NCBI GenBank assembly: GCA_038373865.1
Contig: JAXGGA010003915.1
Location: 1-64,000 of the forward strand
DNA from: Uloborus plumipes
Taxonomy: Eukaryota > Arthropoda > Arachnida > Araneae > Uloboridae
Reading direction: 5' to 3'
DNA: 64,000 bases
The notes under the pieces were generated by a model. The model was not told the DNA's origin and did not search any database. It was given only the letters and a program-made list of their open reading frames with translations. Of this stretch, positions 1-12,773 are shown piece after piece. The position numbers and the translations under genes are program-made. Each line of letters begins with the position of its first letter. The first letter of the stretch is position 1.

Positions 1-329
1 CTTGTGGAATGAATAAAAAAATAAAACGAAAAGATAATGGAAAGCTTTTTTCTGAAATCGAAACCAAACTGAAATAAATGAATATGATTCATTCCACAGC
101 CGCTTTTATCGATGTTGTGATATTTATTAAATTTCAAATATTACTAAAATCTAACTAAAGCTAAAAAAGAAAAAGAAGACATTAAGATACATAACTTGAC
201 TAAATAAGAAAAAATTAACACGTCGAACGCAAACAAATTGTAATTCAAATTTAAAAATAATAATAATGGTTATCGCCATAACAATTTACATAAATTAAGA
301 CTTTAATAAAAGCATACATTACCTTAATT
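1..329. other. AT-rich non-coding DNA
   Basis: I see no gene, RNA or repeat structure here. The sequence is A/T-rich with short A runs. Confidence 0.6.
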
Positions 330-836
330 CAGTAGCGTCGCTACGGGAGAGGGAAGGTCCGCCCAGGGTGTCACCGTCTGGGGCGTGACACCCGAATTTG
401 ATTTTTGAGTTTATAAAAGATTTAAGTACTTCAGTTCTGAAAATATCCCCAATATTTCAAATTACAGTTACTCTGGTAAATAAAGTAACATCATTGGGGG
501 GGGGGGGGGTGAGCCAGATGGCACCCCTCTGGAGTGTCACACTCAAATAAATGCAAGAGTTTATGGACATGCCACTGCTTGCACTTACGAATTAAATCTT
601 AAAATTTCTTTGAAAGAAATAAACTAAAAAACAATGGGAAAAATAGTTTTCAACGAAAATACAGCACATGCACCCCTAAAGTCAGTTGTATTTATTTATT
701 TTTTTGTATTATTATTTCTTTTTGCGGTTGGTGTTTTTTTTTTTTTTTTTCCCCCAGTTGGTGATGGTGGTGGTGGGGAAGGGGGTGACACCACGAATTA
801 CTGAACCGGGTGACACCCTTGTTAGCTACGCTACTG
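330..836. mobile_element. hAT-like MITE candidate with CAGTAGCGT ends
   Basis: The left end reads CAGTAGCGTCGCTA and the right end, on the opposite strand, reads CAGTAGCGTAGCTA, so about 14 bp of terminal inverted repeat differ at one position. Both ends are followed inward by G-rich DNA with GGGTGTCACC-type words. CAG-starting ends suggest hAT-class non-autonomous DNA. The flanking 8-mers (ccttaatt and ctccatct) do not match, so no target-site duplication supports it. A 14-base G run lies inside at 496-509. There is no transposase; the short frame at 686-949 is low-complexity (poly-Phe) and not a gene. Confidence 0.45.
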
Positions 837-1874
837 CTCCATCTACATATTCTGACAAAAATTTACTCGCACTTGAGTTATGTGCTTCAAAACATACTAT
901 TGAAACAATTCAAATAAGTTTTTTAGCAAAGAAAAAATCAAGCGCTTAAAAAAAAAATAATAATAAACAAATTTTGAAAGCGAATTTCTATAGGAAATTG
1001 GAGTTACATTTTGGTATTAGAATTCGAAAATATTTAGTTCAAACAATCTAAGCACAATAATCTAATTTTGTTATTTGAAAGGGAAAAACAATAAAGCACT
1101 TCCCCATCCCACGATTATTTTCCGTTAAACTAATTAAAATATTTAAATTTAAAACAAGTAACTCAAACGTAATGCATCCTTATTCAAAGAAAAAAAAATA
1201 GTGAAAACAAACTAAATAACTCTTTCAAAATTCATTACTAAATCTAAGATTAAAGTAATTAAACAGGTTCTTCCGGCGCCATCCCCATCCCTCTAAACTA
1301 GAAGTGAGATTTTAATTAGGTATCGCCTTAACTTAGGAAATCCAATTTCAAATTCGAACGGCCGCTCGTTTCAAATGACCAGTTTCCCCCAAAATAAAAC
1401 GCAGGCGAGGTAAGGTGGGTTGCTCCACACTTCCCGTCCCCATAATCAACACAGAAACTATTTCTTAAAAGCGCATTTGATTAGATCAAGTATTGGATTT
1501 TTCCTGAGAATTTAATTAAAGTTAGATATTTTGATGACAATACCTTCGGGGCTTCGCACTTCAATTCGGAAAGAAGAGGTAAATAAGGTGAGCCATTTCG
1601 GGTGATATTTTTATTTTTGAAAGAGGAGACACATCACCCTTTTACCCCAGTCTTCAAAAACTTAGTGTGAACAAATAATTGGTTTGTAATTGAGGCACGA
1701 TTATTTTCTGTGCTATGTGGAAATTATTGATGGTAATGGAAAGCTAATGGACAAATAGGTAAAGAGGTATAGTCGGAGCGAAAATACAGCACAATCCGTT
1801 TGTATGGGTGAAGTATTTTTAAAGATATGTTAGCAATTTATTTTTTACAATACGTTAGGGGCTTCGCTAGGGTG
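837..1874. other. Non-coding DNA with C-rich patches
   Basis: No coding frame or RNA gene is supported. Short C-rich words such as ccccatccc recur in an AT-rich background, possibly from old repeats I cannot place. Confidence 0.5.
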
Positions 1875-4146
1875 GAGCGAAAAAAACAAAGTTTTTATTT
1901 TCGAATCGTAATTGTGCGAAAAAGTTGCGATTGGTGAAGACTTACAAAACAAAGCAAAAATTTTTGAAATCGGATAATATCTTCCGATCCCGCAACGAGC
2001 CTGAAATTTTGAAAAAATGAAAATTTTCATGTGTTTTAAGAGATTTTTTAAAATTTGTTCAATGTTTTATTTTAATGCTCTTGGACGAAAAAGTTACGAT
2101 TGGTGAAGGCTTCTGAAATTTTAAAAAATATGTTGAGATCAAATAATAACTTCTGATCCAGGAACAAGCCAGAAAAATAAAAAAATTGGATATTTTCAGC
2201 TTTTTTTGGGGGGGAGGGGAGGGGGATTAAAAAAAGTTTTAAAATCTGTTCTCATTTTTTTTTCTTCTTTTTTACCCGGTATCATAGCGTAAAGAATTTT
2301 GAAAAGCACTATATTGCTCTTAAACATTGAATTTTTTCTTGATTTTTAGGTATCTTCTAAACATGCAAAACTACCATCCTTTACAACAATGAAACATTTT
2401 CGAATAGTATAAACTGTTACCTAACCTGACTGACTGACTACCCACAGAATCCTTTGACATTAATTTAATTAAAAACTAATTTTTGTTCGGTCTTTAACTT
2501 TAAACCTAGTTAGGTTAGGTAGTGTATAGAATGAGACTGCAAAAGGCAATTAAAAATTAAGAAACTAACATATAATGAGGTAGGTATTAAAATAGTTTAT
2601 CGTTTAGAGATAAAAAATATTGTTCATCTTATAAGTGAGTAGTTTTTTCCAGTAGATCTTTGTACTGAAAAAGTTTAAAAAATTTAATTAATAGGCATGG
2701 GTAAAAAAAATTATGTACATGGTATCTATTTTTTTGCGTTTTAGTTGCTTTAAGTTTGCTTTAAGGTTGTGTTGGTTCCTACAGTAACACAGTCCCAAGC
2801 AAAGTGGGGCAAGGTGTAACAAAAATTAAGGATTGGAAAGCATTTGACAAGGAGAGGGCACTGCGGGGAAGGCCTGCCCCCCCCCCCCCATTAGCTATGC
2901 AAAAAAATATTAAAATATGTTATCATGAAAACAGAATATTTGAAACACGATTGAAGAGAAACTTGTGCTTAAAAGGTTACCGTAGAGCATCTAGGTGATG
3001 ATTTTGGAACACATTTGATGTGAAAGCCATAAATAAAACGGATTTATTAGTCTAAAAGACAAAACAACTTTAGATTTTGTTGATTTCTAATTTTTCATAC
3101 ACAAAATTATTTTTAAATAAAAAACAAAACCGCCACTGAATACATAATATTTACGTACAATTTCTTACCCATACCAATTAACTAAATTTGTTCAACTTTT
3201 TCAGTACAAAAATCCACTGAACAAAACACTCACTCATTAGATGAACAATATTTTTTATCTCTAACGATAAACTATTTTAATGCGCACCTCATTATATGTT
3301 AGTTTTTTAATTTGAAATTGACTTTTGCAGTCTCATTCTATACACTACTTAACCTAACTAGGTTTAATTTTAAAGATTGAACAAAAATTAGTTTTAAATT
3401 AAATTAATGTTAAAGGAATCTGTGGGTAGTCAAAGTTAGGTTAGGCAACAGTTTATAGAAGGCACATACTTCAAAAGGCGGTTAAGAAATTGTATATATA
3501 ATTAGTTATGTATTAAAATTGTTTATAGATTAGTGAGTAAAATTAGCGTTTATTTTGCGCGTGGATGTTTTATTTAGTGGGTTTTTGTACGGGGATTGTA
3601 GAAATTTTGGAAAATATTTTATAATTTTCTATTATTTAAAAATGTTTCATTGTTGTAAAGAATGGTAGTTTTGCATGTTTAGAAGATACCTAAAAAAATC
3701 AAGAAAAAAATTAAAATGTCTAAGACGAATATAGTTCTTTTTAAAATTCTTTACGCTATGGTACCGGGACAAAAAGAAAAAAAAAAACGAGATTTTTTTT
3801 GTTTTAATCCCCCTAAAAAAGCTGAATATTTCCAATTTTTTGGTTTTTCTGGCTTGCTCATGGATCAGAAGGCATTATTTGATCTCAATATATTTTTTAA
3901 AATTTCAGAAGGCTTCACCAATCGTAACTTTTCGTCCAAGAGCATTAAAATAAAACATTGAACAAAAGTTTTGAAAAATCGCTAAAAACACATGAAAATT
4001 TTCGATTTTTCAAAATTTTAGGCTCGTTGCGGGATCGGAAGATATTATCCGATTTCATAAATTTTTGTTTTGTTTTGTAAGTCTTCACCAATCGCAACTT
4101 TTCCGCACAATTACGATTCGAAAATAAAAACTTTGTTTTTTTCGCT
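1875..4146. repeat. 2.3-kb foldback: two long inverted arms
   Basis: The left arm (about 1875-2722) reappears as its reverse complement in the right arm (about 3152-4146). Matching outer ends are gagcgaaaaaaacaaag at 1875 and ctttgtttttttcgctc ending at 4146. Matching inner ends lie near 2705-2722 (catgggtaaa...) and 3152-3175 (...ttacccata). The loop is about 430 bp. The right arm carries about 190 extra bases (3455-3642) that partly repeat, in direct orientation, words from the arm itself (caaaaggc...ttaa...gtattaaaat). The arms are similar but not identical (small indels and substitutions). It could be a foldback DNA element or an old inverted duplication. No transposase or clear target duplication is visible. 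Small frames here are chance. Confidence 0.75.
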
Positions 4147-4343
4147 CTTTACTTATTTGAAGAACTAATGAGCTTATGCATTAAATTTTTAAAATGTTTT
4201 TTTTTTTTTTTTTTTGGAAAAGAAGAGTCTGGTACAATTTATCCATCTAAATGAAAATAAGTAACGTCATCTTAATTTTTGAACTATAACAATGAATCTT
4301 GGCATTACATCTCTAAGAAAGATCATACTTTTTTTGTTTGCGC

Positions 4344-4432
4344 CACTGACAAACATCGTATAAAAATATCGATATAAATAATTAACACTGACAAACATCG
4401 TATAAAAATATTGATATAAATAATTAACACTG
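4344..4432. repeat. 42-bp tandem duplication
   Basis: The unit starting cactgacaaacatcgtataa occurs at 4344-4385 and again at 4386-4427 with one difference, followed by a further cactg. It is a simple tandem duplication in AT-rich DNA. Confidence 0.85.
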
Positions 4433-6885
4433 TTAAAAACACTTAAGAAAAAAATTAATATTGTGCGATATTTTATTACATAACATTATAAATGTCGTCA
4501 ACACTTGTCATGATAAAAAAAAAAACATGTACATGATAAAAAAATCTCCACAAGTGCGTTTAGGTTGGATATTTCTAAGACCCACTGAACAAAGCTATAA
4601 GATGCTCTATTGATAAAAATCGTTTTAAGACTTTTAACAAAGCATGCTACCATTTTATTCGTCGACAAAAAAATTGAAAAGTATTTTTATCCTTTTTTTT
4701 CAACCATGCTTATTATATTGAAATTGAACTCTATATTTTTTAAGTCCTCTCCACCCAAGAACAACACTAGACAGCCTATTTGTCGAGGCGTCTGACTTCA
4801 GAGCTAACAAATCCCTTGGGAAACCGAAACGCAATCAAACGCAGGCAGGTTGTTCAAGTTATTGCTTCCCTGGGTAAAGTTCACGACGCCAAAGAAATTG
4901 GAATTTTCGTAGGGAAGTTTTGAAGGACTTAAGTGATTTTCAAGCTTTTGCTGCCTGAAGAAGGGATGTTTCAGCAAAACTTCACAAAACTTGCTAACTT
5001 GCTGGAATGTTTAATAACTTTCCGGGGAAAAGAACTGTGTTTTCATTTTAATGCTCGGTAACTGATTTTCGTGCCAGTCTCTGTTTTGAGCTCTCACATC
5101 AAGGTAGGCATGGCATTTGTACCGAGTGATGGTGTTTATAGCTTTCTGAAAGAAACTACTTTTTCCGTTGTTTGAATGATTTTAAAAAGTATTTTTAATG
5201 GTTTTTTTCACCACAAGAAAAAAAAAAAAAAATTATTTCCCCTATACCGCCGCGCCGTCCAAACTAAGGAGCAGTATCTCCGAAATTGTTAATTCCCAGA
5301 AAACGAGCACTTGAGTTCTTTTATCTCAGCCGCTAGATAGAAATATTTGAATTCTGAATTAATTTCTGGAATTTAATTAATTTCATTTAAAATTTAATCA
5401 TTTCATATTATAACAAGTATCATAAAAACATGTCACAAGAATGAAATATTAAAAGCATGTATTTATTAAAATCATGTAAAGCATTAGTATCAGGTTTTTT
5501 TTATAGATATATTTTAGTGCTCTTACTGTTTTTTAAGGCTGTAGGATAACACATATCCTCATACTTAACCTAGAAAATGGTAAAATACAAATAGACTTCA
5601 GCCCATTTGTAGTTAATGAAGACACTGCTTTTTAGGTTAGAATGGCATATTTGAGTCCTTGATGTATTTTCCATTTCAATAAACATCAGCATTAAGAAAA
5701 AAAGAAAGAAAACATACCTTTAATAACATAGGAATATATGTGCCCCTTTAGTACAAAACTTATTTTGTACATCATAGAAAAAAAGTATTTTATAAATTAT
5801 ATTTTCCCCATATTATTAAGGCATGATATTCTCAATATTAGCAAAAAAAATTGTATATATAATTATTACTTAAAACATATACTTTGAACTTAGCAAATGA
5901 AATGCATCTGCTGCATGCGACCAATGCGACAATACTGGCATGTGACAAATTTTATTCAAAATTACTTTTTCATTGAAAATTGAATGCAGTTACTTTCGGT
6001 CACAAAACAAGTGTACGCAATAATTTGAAAATTTTGAGTTTCATTAATTTGTTTTTAACAATTTATATGTAGCACAATCGTATTGTTTTATTGTTTAATA
6101 TAAATAATTCCTTTATAAGATAAATAATAATATTTTTCATTCCAGATCACAGTAATAGCCATAAAATTGCTCCTTTTCCTTTCTTATTTTTTTACTTTAC
6201 TTTTTTTTCCTTCGAAATCTAAAGAGTAAACAAGAGACATATGACTAACGACAAAATGAAGCGACAAAAATAGCGACTTAATTTCCTAGTTAAGTATCTC
6301 AAAAACAGAAAACAAGTGTTTACTAATTCAATAATGATGCAACTAAACATAAGAACATTAAAGGTTAACATTTTTCTAAGGTACCCCCGATACGTTGCTT
6401 GAATAAAAATATTTTCTTAATATAATCAAAAAGCTGTTTGTGAACAAAATTATCTCAAGAAAAATTGAAGGTAAAAGACACAGGAATCGGGGTAAGTTAT
6501 TTATAATTATATAACAAATGAAGTCTTAACACAGAGCTTCAAGAGTGCTTTTAAGAGATGAATATATAATCTTGCTCATTGTCAACAAGAGGTTCATAGT
6601 TAAACTGTTTACGAAAGGCTGAGGGAGTTAAATAAATATTTAAAAGTTGAACAGTTGAAATGTATTTCAACTGTTACAACTCAGGGTAATTGTGAGCCAC
6701 AATTTCTATATTTTAAACTGCCACTTAAAATTGCTTTTTTATTATGTTACAAAATGCGTGATGTTTATATGTTCTTGCAGTGTTTTGAGGGCACATTAAT
6801 GATCTTGTGTATGTACCCTCAATACCAAAAGCGTTAAAATAGCTCAAGGATATCATCCATGCGGCAGTGCTGACCATTACCAGAC
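4433..6885. other. AT-rich non-coding DNA
   Basis: I see no gene or recognisable element. The stretch 4780-5130 is somewhat less AT-rich, but all frames are broken. Confidence 0.5.
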
Positions 6886-7050
6886 GACCGTCATTTATTT
6901 CAATTGCCCCCCCCCCCCTGACTTTGAGAAATAAATGTATTTATACATATAAGTGGACGTGGTTTTTTTTTTGTTGTTTTCTGGTGAAATTGTATTGTAT
7001 TTTTACCGCTTGCTCCCCCCCCCCTGGAAAAACTTGAAATGACGGGCCTG
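6886..7050. mobile_element. Short MITE-like repeat with CCGTCATTT ends
   Basis: The left end contains ccgtcattt (6888-6896) and the right end aaatgacgggcctg (7037-7050), an inverted pair. Each end abuts a poly-C tract (6907-6918 and 7015-7024). A related stretch on the opposite strand lies near 20620-20720: it shares ctgactttgagaaat, acatataagtgg and aaatgacgggcctga. The copy number of two in this window supports a dispersed repeat. The superfamily is unknown. Confidence 0.45.
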
Positions 7051-7551
7051 AGACGACGCTAGATGCTACCAGGATGAGGTAGGACACTACCAGGGCGTGA
7101 AACACATACTCAAAAGCAATCGTTTTTCTTGTTCCGTCTCCATTTCAATAATACTGCACTCGTTCTATTGCCTGGTTAAAAGAGTTCCAATTCTTGATGC
7201 GTTTGTGGTTATCTTCATGTATTCCTCATCGTTTCAAGTACAACACTTTTGGATAAATAGCGCTTTGAAAACTAATAGATCATTTGTAGTATCCCTCTAC
7301 TAAACTGTAACGATATTTTCTAGTTGCGTGTACGCACAGCGTCAACATAGCCTAAAATATCAACGCTTCAAATAGATTAGATTGTAGCAGTTTTCAACAT
7401 TTTCTATTTATTCTTCTAACGCAATCATGATATAATCTAAAGAAATTAGTAAAAATACTTAGCTGTTTGTACCTACATGTTCAATTAAATCAAATCATTA
7501 CACATGGATTTTTGAAGATTTAAACTGAAAATGTGTGCCTGAACACCACTC
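7051..7551. other. Non-coding DNA
   Basis: I see nothing supportable; the small frame at 7097-7303 has no protein-like features. Confidence 0.5.
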
Positions 7552-7555
7552 TTAA

Positions 7556-7802
7556 ACCGTTATTGCCCAGTGATTGCCCTATTTATTGATCACCTCTTTT
7601 CAGATTCCACACTAAACACCATACCTTTTTACCCATTAACCTTTTTATTATTCTTATTAGTTGGTTTCCTATTGAATCAATTTCCAATAAGAAACCAACC
7701 AAAATAATAAGAAACCAAAATAAGAAATGATAAAAAAAAGTAGTTTTCAGTGAGGAGTCTGAAAAGAGGTGATCTATAAATAGATCACTGTGCGGCAACG
7801 GG
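7556..7802. mobile_element. TTAA-bounded 247-bp MITE (family B)
   Basis: It is flanked by TTAA at 7552-7555 and 7803-7806. The ends form an imperfect inverted repeat of about 50 bp: accgttattgcccagtgat on the left against cccgttgccgcacagtgat from the right, then both continue to gatcacctcttttcaga. The centre also folds (ttggtttcctattg against caataagaaaccaa). TTAA duplication with C-rich ends is the hallmark of piggyBac-type elements; Kolobok elements also use TTAA. It carries no ORF, so it is non-autonomous. Confidence 0.75.
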
Positions 7803-7806
7803 TTAA

Positions 7807-10476
7807 GACGAAAGTTTCAGCACATTCGTTTTACATCATAATCAAGCGATATACTCAAGTGAGAGAAAAAAAAGTTCAAAGTGTTTCTTTTTGATTTTAT
7901 ATCGCTCTATCTAAACGAACAATAAATGAACAAATAATTTAAAAGCAGCAGTCTTCGGGGCGAAATTAGGAACTAAACTAAGGAACTGATCTCGGAAGAT
8001 ATCCAAAGCAGTTATCCGAAACAGCAAATGGAGAGAGTTTACAAGCTGAGACGTGAAGATAGTGTCCTGGAATCTTATATGAGGTTAATTAAATAAGAAA
8101 GAAGTCTACGGAGGAAAGAAATCGCATCGAAATCGGTTACTCCGAGTTAAGTTGTCTGAAATCGGTGTCAGGAAGAAGTTTAAAGGAACGCAATTAGCCT
8201 AACTGAGTTAGATAGGGTAGAAGTACAGTCGATTACGATTAATATTGATTTTTTAGATAACTATACGCAAAAGAGAAATTGGGGATTCAATTACAGTCTT
8301 TTATGTGATGCAAATCGAAAAATAAAAAGCTTCAGAAATTGTTTAAATTGTTTTGAAAAGAAAAATATGTTGAGGAATTTATAAGTATCATGTAAATCAA
8401 TTTCGCTTTTTCCTCTCCTTCGTTTTTTGATCAAAGAAATGTTTTGATGAAAATATGTATGCTTTCACATTTTAATTTTGCCATGCAGGCACGGTCTTCC
8501 GTGTGTACATGCATTGCAGTAGAAAAAACTTTAAGTCTCCCAGAAATTATATCAACATGACTGAAACCTAAGTTTAAAAAATATTAGTACCCTCGAAGAA
8601 AAATCAATACTGGATGATAAATGTATTCAAAATTGAGTGTTTAGGAAAAAATTTTAAATAATTAATTTAAATTTCAAGTGTTAATAAATTTTAATTGTTT
8701 TATTAACATAATTAAACTCGAAGTCTAAAATACAATCCTGCTCAATTTATTTGCAAAAAAAGACATTTTTAAGCATGTATCTGCACTTCACTCTACAAAT
8801 TTTAAACTTTGAAATTTTTCATTAAATGTATTCGAACTTAAGAAAAAATTAAGTGTCTTAATAGGAAGTGTCAACTTTCAGAACAGTTAAAAAAATGATT
8901 TATTTGTAAGTATTGCGGGCGTCACCGTACGGTCACATCCGCAACAAGTACAAATTATTATTTTTCAAGTATATATTTTATAACATTGACTTATATTTGA
9001 AGAAATCACAGCTAAAGGCTAAAGTTTAAAATTTTGGGAAGTAAGTGCAAATATAGGCAAAAAAAGTTACACGATTTTTTGTTATCGTTACGCGTTCTAC
9101 CGTATTTTCCAAATTTGTACGACTGCCAGATCGAATATCTGTAAATATTAAGTTCACATAATGTTTGCGCATAAAAAATGTGGTTGGTGATACGAATATT
9201 TAAAGCAAAAACAAATTATTCATTTAATTAAATATTTTTTAAACACCCAATCATAAAAATGAAAAAATAAATATTCCGAGGAAATTTAAAATACAAAAAC
9301 ATACTCATTTCAATAAAGTCACAGTAATTACCTTTAGAGAAACTCGTGTTTCCAAGAGAGAAATAAATATATTCTCAAGATTATTTCCAACAAAAGATAA
9401 AATTGAAAAAAAAAAATATTTTCAAAATATCTAAGAACGAGTATAAAAGTTCCTCTAAGAACTTAATACATGCAAATTTGACACTGCTTCATTAAAATAT
9501 GGAGGAAAATATTATATATAAGTAAGCTAAATAAATCCCTACTTGTTGTTTAAAGTAAGGAGAGGAAAATAAGCACGAAATTCGTGGTTTGACTTTTTTT
9601 TTCTGCTTTACTTGAGAGTTTTGTTTTGTTAAGCCGCCAGGCTTGTCAAAGAATTGAATTTGTTAAAACTGTCTAATATTTCTTTTTCTCTCTTGTTTGC
9701 AGGGAGAAATGTAAGGTTAATTCAGGAGAAAATTAGGAAAAGCTCATTTCACATCACTTGATAGATTTTCCATAATAAAATTTTAAGTACTATTTATACA
9801 AGGGAGAAAAAATTTTTTGGATCATTAAAGACAAAAACTAAATTGAAATTCTTTTGGCGGTATGCATAAAAAATGTCAAATCATGGAGCTAATGAGAAAA
9901 ACCATTTCTTCCAGCATATTTGACTTTTGTTTGACCCTTTGAGTTGTGCACACAATTTAAAGTTTAATAGTATAAAACTACCATAACTACTCAGGCAAAT
10001 AGTAAAGATAAAAAAAGAAACTAAACCTAAAGTGCAATTTTTATTAGTACAGATTTGCGATACAAAAAATTAAAAAAATGAAAATCCCCCCCGCCCCCCG
10101 TAATTGATTTTAGTTTAATTCTTTGGACTAAATCTACAAGTTAATGTTTAACAGCATTAGAGTAGAGGGACTAAAATTAAAACAAAAACTAAACACGAAA
10201 TGTATAACTTACTCTAATTCCTTTAATGGTAACTAGATTTCAGAAAAAAAAAATGTTGAAAAAATTAAAAAACTGCATTTTTTACTATTTTATCTTAATT
10301 TTTATGAGCAAGAACATTATTTATGTGTTAGATGTATTTACTCGTCGATAATTGATTCAAACTGTAAATAGTTTATTAGTTGCAATTTTTAATTCAGCAA
10401 TTGTAAGGAAACGATGCAGAAAGTAATATCTCAAGCATTTATCAAAAAGGAAAAAAAATTAATTTATTAGTATATT
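7807..10476. other. AT-rich non-coding DNA
   Basis: No gene, RNA or repeat is supported. The patch 7950-8230 is slightly less AT-rich but carries stops in all frames over any useful length. Confidence 0.5.
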
Positions 10477-10734
10477 TGAATCGTTTATTTCGAAAAGGTA
10501 ACATCTCTATTTTGATCTCCTCTGTCTCTTTAGAAAATTAAACAGCGCACGGTTATATTTTTGAATGTCATAATCAATGAAAAAATGCCTTTAGTTAAGT
10601 ACACAATTACTGCAATAATTTACCAAATAACCATTGATTATGACATTCAAAAATATAACCGTGCGCTGTTTAATTTTCTAAAGAGACAGAGGAGATCAAA
10701 ATAGAGATGTTACCTTTTCGAAATAAACGATTCA
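10477..10734. repeat. Perfect 103-bp inverted repeat (long hairpin)
   Basis: Bases 10477-10579 and 10632-10734 are exact reverse complements over all 103 positions by my base-by-base reading, separated by a 52-bp loop. The outer ends are tgaatcg and cgattca. No TIR-TSD signature of a known superfamily is seen just outside. A transcript would form a 103-bp duplex, suitable as a hairpin-RNA precursor (inference). It could instead be a young MITE with long TIRs or a recent inverted duplication. An assembly artefact is less likely because the loop is unrelated sequence. Confidence 0.9.
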
Positions 10735-10977
10735 TTTATATTTAATGATTTATATTTATTTATATTAGTAATTAATTTTTATTTATCTGTATAACTTTAG
10801 AATTTATTTGTTTTTATTTTATTTCAATTCAGAAAAATTATCAAAATAATGTCTATATTAAGCAACTGTAGTAGAATGTTAAAAAACAAATGATTAATAG
10901 TTTTTTTAAAAGACACCACATTTAAACATATTATCAGTCATTTGAAAATGATAACTATACGCTTAAAGTTATCTTAA

Positions 10978-11281
10978 CCCTATATGCCCCGACGCTACTC
11001 AAAAGTCCCACTTATATTAATTTAGTATTATGAATCCTGAACGGCTGGAATCATGCTAAAGATTTTGAGTACCATTCCTTGTACTTTGCTGAGAGCCCGA
11101 CAGATGGTACATATGTGATCGGAAACAGTTTTCTTGGGGGCCCTAAGGCGTGGGGGCCTTAGACCCCTGAAATGTTCATAATTTTTATACTCGATAAAAA
11201 TATTTTTTGATGTATTTTCAACTCAAAAAAGGAAAAGTATACATGAAAATTCATTATTAAATTAATTTGGGACATGAAGGG
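10978..11281. mobile_element. TTAA-bounded 304-bp MITE (family C)
   Basis: TTAA lies on both sides (10974-10977 and 11282-11285). The ends read CCCTATATGCCCC on the left and CCCTTCATGTCCC from the right, 10 of 13 matching. An internal palindrome ctaaggc/gccttag lies near 11140-11160. It has no ORF. The end type fits piggyBac-like non-autonomous DNA, but the TIR is short and diverged, so the call rests on the TTAA pair plus the CCC starts. Confidence 0.6.
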
Positions 11282-11285
11282 TTAA

Positions 11286-12771
11286 AAAGCGTGATTCAGG
11301 GACGAAAAGCATGATTGATTCTTTTGATTCTTTAATAGCCTGTGTCAAATAACAAGCAGAAAGACTTTTTTCTTTCTGTCTTTATTTTATGCTTTCAATC
11401 TTATATTTTAATTAATTATTTATTTAGTTTTATTATTTTTTCGAAACAGTCTATGTCATTGGCAATGTTTACAAATTCAATTTTAAATGGGCTTTTTTTT
11501 CACATAACTGACACTTTTAATCATGGCCCCTTTTAGAACCAAACCACAGAAATAATTGTGTCTTTTTTCCTGGAAAAAAATGTTTACCCACAAAGCTACT
11601 AAAGCAAACAAAAGAGCGATGGTAAAAACGTGCAGTTTAAACTATTATACAAAACATAAAGCAAGCAACGACTTGTTTTTCTAAAGAATTTTCAAGATTT
11701 TGTTTCCTTTGCAAAATATAATAACCTTAAGACTAAGAATTCTGAAAGCCTTCATTGAACGAGATAATACTTTATGAACAGAATGAGGACATTGAAAATT
11801 CAAATGGAGTAATCACGTAAAAGTTAACACATTAACCCACACGAAATAGCACCATCGCTGCGTAAATAACAGCAATTACCATGAACAAAACGAGCTGTTT
11901 AAAATTCGCGTCTGAGCAGTTCTTTAGCAGCGATAAAGAGAGATTTTCCTAATGATAGTTTCAGAGAAAAGAATGCAAGGCTTGAAGAACTATTAAACCA
12001 GCTTAGAAACAGCCAACGGCAAAAATTCTTACCTCCCAAGTTTTAATACACAACGATAGGGGAATTATAGTTTTGATTTTCTTAAATGTGTTTTGCATTT
12101 GAATAATTTAGCCAAGGGTGCCCATTGCGCCCCTTTCCCCTCCTCAAGGCCTATTGTTGCACACTGCATCAAAAGTTGCGCAGTGGACACACAACACACC
12201 ATACGACGAGAGTACCCCACTCCCCAAATGGAATATAAATTGGCTCACCCCCCCCCCTCCTGAAAACTTCAACGGCTCAGTCCGTGCTATGACCTCCCTC
12301 CCCCCAGTTGCACACCACGGATGCAGTTGCTTTGCTGTTACAGTTTAAATTCTAATTAAAAGTACTTGGGATACTTTTTTCGTCCAAAGTCAGACTCTTT
12401 TTCTTTTAAATATAAGATGGTGCGAAATTTCAATAACTTTTTGGGCTCCCCAAAAATGTTCGTAAAAACAAGAACTCATAAGAACAAAAAGCTTTAGAAA
12501 CTAGGCACGACATTTGATATGATTACTTACAGGATCATTTATTTTGAATCATTGGCCGAATGGATTAAACGTACATTGTGGCAAAATTAGTATATACATT
12601 TAAAATAATACCTTACTCTATTGAGTAACAAATTTCAAATTAAGTATGAAACAAGTGTTTAATAAGGATGTATTTGCGATATAATGGATAAGTATCACTA
12701 TTGGAAAGTATTGTCTACACTACATTTCTATTGCAACCCTAGCACTTGTTGCCATGTATGTTTACGCTATA
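11286..12771. other. Non-coding DNA with a C-rich patch
   Basis: Mostly AT-rich with no gene. The patch 12110-12350 is C-rich (gtgcccattgcgcccc, poly-C at 12248-12257) and looks like a remnant of a repeat; the frame there is proline-rich by composition and not protein-like. Confidence 0.5.
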
Positions 12772-12773
12772 TA

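Noticed and set aside
686..949. 87-codon frame rich in Phe/Tyr
   Set aside because: It is produced by T runs inside a MITE and has no protein-like motif.
2419..3450. TTAGGTTAGG words, like the arthropod telomere repeat
   Set aside because: Only two units at a time and mirrored in both foldback arms; not a telomeric array.
11829..11834. Further ttaaccc/gggttaa words (11826, 35809, 62607) as MITE ends
   Set aside because: No matching inverted partner within range.
12118..12348. 76-codon proline-rich frame
   Set aside because: Composition effect of a C-rich repeat remnant.
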